From contig OZ020620.1 of assembly GCA_963971575.1 (NCBI GenBank), positions 41,826,924-41,890,923 of the forward strand: a stretch of 64,000 nucleotides of DNA, in the 5' to 3' direction. The notes beneath the pieces are model-generated. The model was not told the DNA's origin. It searched no databases and saw only the letters and a program-made list of their open reading frames with translations. This DNA comes from Liopterus haemorrhoidalis. Its lineage: Eukaryota; Arthropoda; Insecta; Coleoptera; Dytiscidae. This document shows, piece by piece, positions 56,322 to 64,000 of this stretch (its first letter is position 1; every line of letters begins with the position of its first letter). The position numbers and the translations under genes were made by a program.

Positions 56322-57922
56322 AGGATTCCACACACCAAAGCGGCCGCGGTAGCGATACGACTAGCGATCAGGTCTCCTCACACTAACGCGGTGGGAGTGG
56401 CGGTAGCGATAGCGATCAGTTAGTGAATCACGGTATATAGTTGTATGATAATATTGATTGCGAGAATACAATAGAATAATTAATTGTATGTAGAGGAAAA
56501 ATAGTAATCTACTTACAGTCTGTTTCAAACGGTTAGGCGGAACTAAATGGGAATTTCGTTCTTTTAGGTTGTCACGAAAAGGGACCTTGCTTGGGTTATT
56601 TCATTTTTCACGTTGGAATGTCAAAATTTAAAATTCCAACAATGAAACCATGGAAACGAATGACATATGTCAAAATTAAATTATTTTTCTTACATATTTT
56701 AATGACAAAAAAATAAATACAGTCTGTTCCAAACGGTTAAGCGGAACTAAATGGGAATTTAGTTCTTTTAGGTTGTCTCGAGAAGGGACCTTGCTTGGGT
56801 TATTTAATTTTTCATGTTGGCATGTCAAAATTTAAAATTCCAACAATGAAACCATGGAAACGAATGACATATGTCAAAATTAAATATTTTTTTTAGATAT
56901 TTTATGACAAAAAAATAAATAAATGGGAAATTTGTATTAAGAATGACACCAAAAATCAAAATATAAAGAAAATGACATTTTAAAATGATATTAACCTTAA
57001 CCAAAAAATGTTTATTGTAAGTATGATTTACAAAGCTTAAACAAAACGGCCGAAAGGCACGATTTAAACGATGAAAGTAACTAGATTGCAAAATCTAGTT
57101 CCGCTTAACCGTTTGGAACAGACTGTAAATGGGATATTTGTATTAAGAATGACACAAAAAATCAAAATATAAAGAAAATGACATTTTAAAATGATATTAA
57201 CCTTAACCAAAAAATGTTTATTGTAAGTATGATTTACAAAGCTTAAACAAAACGGCCGAAAGGCACGATTTAAACGATGAAAGTAACTAGATTGCAAAAT
57301 CTAGTTCCGCTTAACCGTTTGGAACAGACTGTAAATGGGATATTTGTATTAAGAAGGACACAAAAAATCAAAATATAAAGAAAATGACATTTTAAAATGA
57401 TATTAACCTTAACCAAAAAATGTTTGTTGCAAGTATGATTTACAAAGCTTAAACAAAACGGCTGAAAAGCATTATTTAAACGATGAAAGTAACTAGATTG
57501 CAAAATCTAGTTCCGCCTAATCGTTTGGAACAGACTTTACTATCAATTTCCAAAACTTTTCCTATTTCGTCCCACACTTTATTTGTTTTCCTAATATTCT
57601 TGTAATCAGGATGTGCTAAGTCATACAAAATTAAATGATCCTTTACTGATCTATGATTTTTTCTGTTAAATTATCTATTTTCGACATTATTTTCTTAAAT
57701 ATATTCACTATGTGGTATATAAACAATGAATATCGCGCGGCCTAATGCAACTTGTCGAGTTTGGCCGCCAGTGTTTGGTGATCGCTAGACTGAACGCTGC
57801 AGTCGGTGGCGTTCTCAGATAGCGGAACGCTTGTATGTATGTGCGTGGTCTCATTGTATTGTATAGGTTGCGTTAGGCCGCTGCATTATCGCCACCGCGG
57901 CCGCTTTGGTGTGTGGAATCCT
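56322..57922 (-). mobile_element. PIF/Harbinger-type element with MADF exon, carrying a MITE array
   Basis: About 30 bp of perfect inverted terminal repeat (AGGATTCCACACACC onward into CGGCCGCGGT) and TAA on both sides (56319-56321, 57923-57925), the TWA target typical of PIF/Harbinger. Subterminal DNA is unusually GC-rich (TAGCGATAGCGATC-type motifs). The minus strand at 57541-57660 encodes HRSVKDHLILYDLAHPDYKN then KVWDEIGKVLEID, a MADF/Myb-like domain as in Harbinger accessory proteins. The domain ends next to a donor-like GTAAGT interrupted by the MITE array at 56516-57536. No DDE transposase is seen. Confidence 0.75.
56516..57536. mobile_element. MITE with tandemly multiplied arms (two left, three right)
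   Basis: Terminal motif CAGTCTGTTCCAAACGG begins at 56516 and again at 56720 (period 204). Its complement ends at 57125, 57331 and 57536 (periods 206 and 205). Left units share TTGGTCC-free ACTAAATGGGAATTT wording; right units share AATGACATTTTAAAATGATA. The whole block is flanked by TTA (56513-56515, 57537-57539), so it behaves as one insertion into the PIF/Harbinger element. Three repeated 77-88-codon minus frames inside are consequences of the duplication. Confidence 0.85.
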
Positions 57923-57925
57923 TAA

Positions 57926-58744
57926 AATGACTGAAATTTTAGTTATATAAAAACATTACCAACAGGAGGAAATGAAAATGTTCATTCTAACCTACAAACC
58001 TTGATTGAAATCTGTTTCCTAAAATACCAAGTTAATTTTGTATGTTATAACTGTCGAATAAAAATTTCAAAATGTATTTCTTTATTTGGTAATATTTTTT
58101 TTTATAGTTTAAACAGACACACGCGCGTATCACATTATGTGTCAAATGAGTTTTTCTCCGTTTAGCGCAGAAGTGTTCTGGTCTATGATGAGCAATATAA
58201 AAGTATTAAATATGTTTTTGAACCAATACTAAAAATTATTTTAGGCTTTCATATAAAGCCCCAGAGTATGAACGCATTGGCGATAATATGCAAGAAATTT
58301 TAAGCGGCTGCAATGTACAGTAAATTATTATTTTTTTTTTAACAATTTGAACTAACCGCCGAATAATTTTGGGGCAATACAGGTGCGTACGACATAAGCT
58401 AATAATCTACACATTCTGCGTTCGTCATAAAGTTTCTGTGTGCTTTGTGCTGCACGAATCGTTCGGCATATACTGTGCAGTGCAGTTTGTGTTGCACAAT
58501 CGTCACAAGTTCAGATTGTGCGGCAGTCTGTGCAATGGTGTTTTTCGCGGTAAAAATACAAAGTTATTATTTCTACAGAACAATAGGAGTGAAAACAATC
58601 ACGATATCATTGTTTATGCCTGCAGCATTTTCAAAATAAATAGTATAGACATGAACCTCATGATGGAACATGTAAATACACTCAAAAAGACATAAAATTT
58701 TCTGGATGCAAGCGGAAATGTACTTTAAATTGATTTGTAGTCAT
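57926..58744. other. unclassified stretch, weak open frames
   Basis: A plus frame at 58369-58695 (108 codons, Cys/His-rich, built partly from TGCAC-type repeats) has no family likeness. A short open run after an acceptor-like TTATTTTAG at 58242 (YKAPEYERIGDNMQEIL) might be an exon but lacks support. Confidence 0.25.
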
Positions 58745-58882
58745 GTTTGGAACAGCTCTGTATATTCAAACACTTTTTCCAAAATATTCTCTGGTTTGGA
58801 AAATTCTTCTGAATTGTCTTCCTCATCAAATAAAATTTCTTTTATATTACTTAAAAGCATCGTAAAACCTTCATCCTCCATT
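58745..58882 (-). other. short acidic open frame, unidentified
   Basis: The minus-strand ATG near 58880 opens about 46 codons (MEDEGFTMLLSNIKEILFDE, then acidic residues and KPENILEKVFEYTE) to a stop. The acidic bias is unlike random AT-rich DNA here, but no family is recognised. It may be the start of a transposon gene. Confidence 0.25.
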
Positions 58883-59300
58883 TATATATTATCGTACAAA
58901 ACAATTAGCAGGAGACAGACTTGATGTAATCACACACATATAATTCTTGATAAAAAAAAAAACACGGTTAGTTTCGAAATCAGCATACGCAAAATACTTA
59001 AAATCAGTTATCAGATCTTAAACACATTTTAAAAAGGTTTAAAATGCAGACCTATGTTATTTATATAAATAAAATTCGAGATTTGTTTAAATTTTTTATC
59101 CACGTACTTCATTTTTACAAGTTTCAGATGATTATAAGACGATAACCGCTAAAAAATAAATAACTAGCCGACATTAAAAAAAAACTGAATATATGTATTT
59201 TCACAATTTGGTATAACGACAGAACAAAAATGGGATTCGAACACAGGCTATATGACTCAAAATGTTCAGTTTAAAGGAGGTTTCGGAGAGACGCTAAGTA

Positions 59301-60509
59301 AAAAAATTGATGTGAAGTGTGAATTTTCACACATTTCAGGGTTTTGCAGGTATTTAGTAAGTGAATGATGATTATCTGGGATGCCAAAACCAATTTTATG
59401 TTAAAATATATTTTTTTTGTTAATTTTAATTCGAATGCCTAATACCGTTATGTAGGTTTCTAAATATGTGCAGTATTTTTTTTATATAACAAGGTTTAAT
59501 AAGATTTTGAAAATTGCGCCTATGACTTCCATTGGTTGTTTTAGTCATAAGCTCCGCCCTTCTGTTTTCGTCTATTTGTAGGAATATAAATAGCAGTATA
59601 GCAGTAATATATTTAGGCACTAATATGATACAGACATTATAACACATGACATAACATATATTTTATATATTTCATTTTTTTTAACTTGTATCCATGGTAT
59701 TATATATTTATAGTTACGTTATATTTTAAGTTTCTTGGTTGTAAGTCCAATAGTAATCAATTTCAACAATTTGCACTGGTTATTAAATTTACGCTTTTAA
59801 AAATTAAATGCAATATTTGCCCAAATATAACTAGAATATTGAAAAAGTAATTTAAACAAAAAAAAAAAACAGAAAAAATGAATTCCCTCGCGGCCGATTT
59901 GAACTCGAGTTTGCAGATTAGAACGCTTGTATAGTAACCATTACACCATCGAAGCGCTCTGTCTACTGTGCTACATAATATCATTAAATAGTTTACATGG
60001 TTACGCGAAAAACACAAAAAATGCGTTATTTTCCGGAAACATAATCTGATCAAAAATTCCTGTTGAACTATTCCGGTTCACATACATGTACATTACTTAG
60101 AATTTTTTCAGATTTTTAGTTTAAACCATCTGGGCTACAGGGTGTGGGACAAAATTTTTTTTGAACAATTTTGGCAGAAATTATGTCTAAATAATTTATT
60201 TTGCAAAAATAAAATTTTGATCGTTAATCCACATACTAAGGGCTTTCATTTGATACCCTGCTCAGAATTTAAAAAAAATATATATTTTTTCGATGAGCAC
60301 ATATTTGTTTATATTTTTAGGGGGGTATGTTTTTTAGATGTTTTGGTATTTTTCCTATGTGCGGGTCAACGAGTTGTATAAGCATGCCAAATTTCAACTT
60401 TCTAGGTTTAGCCGTTTGGCTACAATTTTTACCGAACAGACAGACAGACAGATAGACGACAAAATGACGGTATAAGGGTTTTTTGGTCATACCTACAAAA
60501 CCCTAAAAA
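59301..60509 (-). mobile_element. HINE-like repeat, copy F (cassette type 3)
   Basis: Reverse orientation. Hairpin GTGTGAATTTTCACAC near 59317, a (GACA)n run at about 60437-60452 and the CCTACAAAACCCTAAAAA end are as in the other copies. The internal tRNA-like block (59885-59956, minus) is a third kind: GGTGTAATGGTTACTATAC as A box and GAGTTCAAATCGG as B box. An extra stretch of about 150 bp at 59575-59760 is absent from copies C and E. Confidence 0.8.
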
Positions 60510-60513
60510 TTAT

Positions 60514-61080
60514 TTAACCCTTTCTGGGCAACTGGTTACTCCTGCGAACCACATATCTAAAAATTATTTCTGAAGTGCTTGCTATTTTCTGATAATATCT
60601 ATAGGGCAATATGTGTTGCCTAAATACGAAATTTAGTGTTTTATTTAAATTCTGTCCTCATAGAGTTAGTATCAAAAATATATACGACAAAAAATTGTTT
60701 AAAATAAGAAAACATTTTTTTTTTTTTAAATACATTTTTTCAATTAGATGAAGTATTTGATGAGTTATGAGAGGTGGCCAACTAAAATTTTGAAAAATCT
60801 CACGTATTATTTACTTTTTTCCTTTTTACTTTTGTACTTAATTGGTTTAACAAAATTCTTGGTAGACCCAACCATTTTAGCCCCAACATACATTCCTTGT
60901 ATATAAGTTTCATTAAAAAATATAAATTGACGACTTAAGACGCTCTATACTCCCTAAGGGAGTCAAAATAATTATAAATGTTTGTCAGAATTTTACCTAA
61001 TTGTTAAATTCATACAATGTCGTTATGATTTTCTTTATGTTGCGAATGAAATTATCTATACACATACTTACTATATTACC
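60514..61080. other. piggyBac-type MITE left end, then intergenic and RhoGAP68F 3' flank
   Basis: TTAACCCTTTCTGGGCAACT at 60514 matches the MITE left end at 28175; its right end is not found. The remainder is AT-rich and contains the presumed 3' UTR of the minus-strand RhoGAP68F gene. Confidence 0.45.
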
Positions 61081-61085
61081 ACCAT

Positions 61086-63560
61086 TTAAACAATGAAGAT
61101 GGCGTCCTGATTCTGTAGCAAGAATTGCGAGAACATATTAATAGGTCCAATAGCGGATAAAGACATTTGTTCCTTTTCAGGCCAAATTAAATTCGGTCCA
61201 AAGACTACCGCTAAATTTTGAGCTGTCATTTTATTCAAATCAGACCTGTCCATTACCTAAAAATAAATATATACATAAATACAGTTTAATCACGGGTAAC
61301 ATTCAACGTTGTGATAGGCGTTGGTTTGTCTATTGCGATGTTAATAGTGGTAATGAAATTATTAAAAGATACGAAAAGAAACATGTTGAAGCACTGTAAA
61401 CCGATTTAACGAACTAATAGGAGAAGAAGATACGTTAAATATAAATACCCGTTAAATCGCCAGATATTTTCTGAGAGTAGTTTTTACCACGAAAACTGAT
61501 TTAATCTGTGATCACGCACTGGGGAAAATCTTTTTTAAATCCTTGTTTATGTATCGGCGAAAAGCGGCAACATTTTTTTAAAAATAATTATTATAAACCT
61601 ATGTTTATTCTTACATGTGTGTATTGAGAATTGACATTACCGGTGGAGGCACTGTGATCCAAGGCAAGATGGCTGTTGACTCTAGTACTCAGCCGTCAAT
61701 TTTCTGATAGCTAACAGGTTAATTTATTACAATACATTATTATTTTATTAAAATGCGAGTAAATATTTGCGACATTTTTGAATTTTTAAGCGCTACACAT
61801 GTATCGAGGTGTATAAGTTTAATTTCAGTAGATTTATTGAAGTGTAATTTGTAGGTGAGTAGGTATTAAATGCCAGGCGCGTAATTTTATGTAGTACATT
61901 AGAAGCTGGGTGTCAGTCATCTGAAATTACAATATACGGATTCTGTTTGCAAACAAGTGCATTATGTTCATTGCTTCATGAAATGAAATTAGTTTTAGTT
62001 GGACAGGAGCAGCTAAAAGTTAAAAGTGCAACTTGCAGCTGTAAAGCAGGTGCAAGCATATTAATGCAGTTTTATTTTTCTGCGACAAATACAATGAACA
62101 GACTCGCATAATATAAGTTACTGTTTTGCCGTAACTCAAAAAATTTTCCCACGCTTTCCTCCTGTCCATAACCATATCATTTCCCTATCTGAACTTAATA
62201 CTAACTTTCCCTGTTTTTCTTAAGATAAAAAATTAAGATGCCTATCTTTGTCCTGTCTTGAATGATAGCAAAAAAACACTACAATTTGTTAATTTTTTAT
62301 AGTTTTTCACAACTTCTGTCGACATTCTAACAAAAATTTAACACTAAAATATACGTAATAAGTTCAAACAGTACAGGTGGGCCTCGTTTTACGCCGGTGT
62401 TAGGTACTGGCGCAAAATAAAGCGGCGCAAATCAAAGCAAAGAATGTTCATTCCAGAGACGGATTAACATTCTATTCGAATTAATATATTTTTGTTTTTT
62501 CTTTATTTATTACTTATATATACAGAAAATTATAATATTATTACAGAACATACAATACAATGCAACAATACGATACAAATAAACAAAAATTAAAACAGAA
62601 ATCAAAATTATAATCAAAACTAAAAGCAAAACCTTTGAAAGAATATTAAAAATTTATTTTTCTTTATTTTTTCTTTCACGCAGAAGGCTTATGTAAGGTT
62701 CCATAGATGTTTTGATATTTTTTATTATAGTTGAACTGCGTTCGCAATCATGATCTGTCTTACAAATGTCTTAATTTTTTAATTTTATCTGCATTTTTCA
62801 ATATTGTAGTCACCGTTGATGGAGGTAAGTTTAGGCATCTACAAATCTTCGGACGAGTTTCACCATTCTCTATTCTTTTAATAACTTCAATTTTTGTCTC
62901 AATCGAAATAGACCTACTTTGTTTTCTATCGTGTTTTGTAGATATATCTTCCATTGGTATTAATGAAAATTATAATTATTACTCAATAATTTTAAATTAA
63001 ATTTTAAAGGTAAGTTAATAAAAATAATATAGAAAAATTAAAAATTATTAAATTTAGATTATAATAAATATTAGATTTAGATTTATTTAAATTTAAATAT
63101 GTACATATCATAAAGCAGACACTCTTAAGCGAGTTAAATTTATTTTACAACTGAATACGTCTCAGTAGTGCGATTACTGCGACTGCGTAAACCACGAGAC
63201 ATCCCCGCTTCGACCACTGAATTGTCGACACCCGACTCCGACGTTCAACTGTTTCAAAGCGGCGTTATTTTAAGTTCGCTGCCAACCGGCGTAAAATAAA
63301 GCGGCGTAAAATAAGGCCCACCTGTACTAGATTACCTAGTACAATATTTGACCGCCAGACAGCGTATTCGAGCATGTCAGTTCTCAATAGTACAGTGCTG
63401 TGGACCGGGATCGGTAAAAATGTCTGGAGTTAGACTATAATTTAATGACTTACCCTTGATAAGAAATTTACGAGATATTTTAATAGTTTATAGTTATCGA
63501 CTGGTAGTTTTTCTAAGACTAGGATAGAAGCTTGTCGTAAGCGTTCATCTTTACTGCATC
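61086..63560 (-). CDS. RhoGAP68F: RhoGAP68F/ARHGAP1-type Rho GTPase-activating protein, last two exons
   Basis: Two minus-strand exons, 63454-63560 and 61086-61256, have consensus borders (TTTTACAG acceptor, GTAAGT donor, TTTTTAG acceptor). Together they encode the end of a RhoGAP domain: CSKDERLRQASILVLEKLPV, NYKLLKYLVNFLSR, then NKMTAQNLAVVFGPNLIW, IGPINMFSQFLLQNQDAIF and a stop at 61086-61088. The KMTxxNLAVVFGPNL block is the RhoGAP core, and its continuation follows ARHGAP1/p50RhoGAP (fly RhoGAP68F, a SEC14 plus RhoGAP protein acting on Rho-family GTPases). Everything upstream, including the arginine-finger region and SEC14 domain, lies beyond the right edge. The 2197-bp intron holds an unclassified repeat and a Tigger MITE; the next intron holds foldback copy 3. 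Confidence 0.85.
61622..63404 (-). repeat. unclassified repeat, copy Y, in the RhoGAP68F intron
   Basis: Homologous blocks in the same order as copy X (34453-34707) when read on the minus strand: CTGTCTGGCGGTCAAATATT, TACTGTTTGAACTTATTACG, TTAACCTGTTAGC, CAGCCATCTTGCC. Copy Y is longer and is interrupted by the Tigger MITE at 62374-63324. No terminal repeats or proteins were recognised. Confidence 0.6.
62374..63324 (-). mobile_element. Tigger-type MITE with CENP-B-like HTH remnant
   Basis: Inverted ends CAGGTGGGCC followed by T-rich and TTTTACGCCG motifs, with TA on both sides (62372-62373, 63325-63326). The related repeat at 34513 carries one TA at this site, confirming the ends. The minus frame 62760-62954 encodes SISIETKIEVIKRIENGETR and KICRCLNLPPSTVTTILKNA, the N-terminal psq/CENP-B HTH of Tigger transposases. 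The rest of the transposase is deleted. It inserted into an intron of RhoGAP68F. Confidence 0.85.
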
Positions 63561-63804
63561 CTGTAAAAGAAAAGTCACATAGTTCAGTATCTAATAACAT
63601 TTTTAATTCGCGAAAAAAAAAACGCAATCTGAGAATTATTAGGAGTATCATTTAAGATTAAATTAAATATTAGTAGACCAATTGTGTTCAAGATCCGATA
63701 GTTTATGAATTGTGGATAAATAAAAATGCCGATATGGTCCAGTAATTTGATTAAATCCATCTCAAACACATAGTTTTTTAGTTATAGTAACATAGCATAG
63801 CATA

Positions 63805-64000
63805 TAGACCGGGAGCTCATGATAGTTTATGGTCTCCGATTTCATACAGCATGCCTTTTGGAGGAGAGAATATTTACCCTGTGACAGCAAAGAAAGGAGG
63901 GTACTAAACCTCTGCACGCTTTCCGGTTATAGGGAAAATTGCATTTCCAATTGCACAAAATTTTGTATTTTTCTCTGACTTAATAATGCTTGCCCTTTTA
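63805..64000. mobile_element. 568-bp foldback transposon, copy 3, cut by the window edge
   Basis: Starts TAGACCGGGAGCTCATGA and follows the left arm of copies 1 and 2 to the end of the window. It lies in the intron upstream of the 63454-63560 exon of RhoGAP68F. Confidence 0.85.

Noticed and set aside
56825..57503. Three near-identical minus frames starting MQSSYFHRLN
   Set aside because: They are the repeated arm of the MITE array read three times, each running across a unit boundary; not a gene family.
58369..58695. A 108-codon Cys/His-rich frame as a zinc-finger protein
   Set aside because: Cysteines and histidines do not follow zinc-finger spacing and arise from TGTGC/GTGCAC-like repeated wording; no start context or splice support.

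Overview
The window is AT-rich nuclear DNA from an animal, most likely an insect. The evidence is short introns with canonical GT..AG borders, four recognisable host genes, and a dense layer of insect-type transposons: a Mos1-like mauritiana mariner, a rosa-type DD41D element, Tc1, hAT, piggyBac, Tigger/pogo, PIF/Harbinger and non-LTR elements. The order cannot be fixed from the sequence. A complete CDCA7 gene argues against flies, which to my knowledge lack it.

Only about 4 kb is convincing host gene. A first coding exon of an AUTS2/Tay-family gene (30271-30513, minus) lies head-to-head with a complete three-exon VKOR gene (32010-33249, plus); the roughly 1.5 kb between them includes a GC-rich, CpG-containing stretch that probably holds promoters. 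A complete three-exon CDCA7 gene is at 52129-53412 (plus). The last two exons of a RhoGAP68F/ARHGAP1 gene are at 61086-63560 (minus), and the gene continues past the right edge. VKOR acts in the ER membrane, CDCA7 and AUTS2/Tay in the nucleus, and RhoGAP68F on Rho-family GTPases. I see no shared pathway.

The rest is a repeat graveyard, much of it nested. 1-12 kb: tRNA-derived SINEs, a 568-bp foldback element, a hAT relic carrying a smaller hAT, a PHD-encoding pogo relic, a hAT MITE and a piggyBac relic. 12-28 kb: a non-LTR element split by a hAT that is itself split by the foldback element, head-to-head mariners, a TTAA-flanked element inside a reverse-transcriptase relic, and a rosa-like element. 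28-41 kb: hAT, piggyBac, a 174-bp tandem repeat, a THAP relic and a near-intact Mos1-like mariner. 41-64 kb: hAT, Tc1, more mariner, a PIF/Harbinger element with a MADF domain carrying a tandemly expanded MITE, and a Tigger MITE in a RhoGAP68F intron.

The most unusual signal is an abundant 0.9-1.2 kb repeat family with six long copies and several solo ends. It has subterminal inverted repeats, a (GTCT)n tract and a terminal 16-nt palindrome, an architecture like non-autonomous Helentrons. At one fixed internal position its subfamilies carry different tRNA-like cassettes. Several transposon calls are strengthened by target-site duplications, and three by empty sites readable inside the window.
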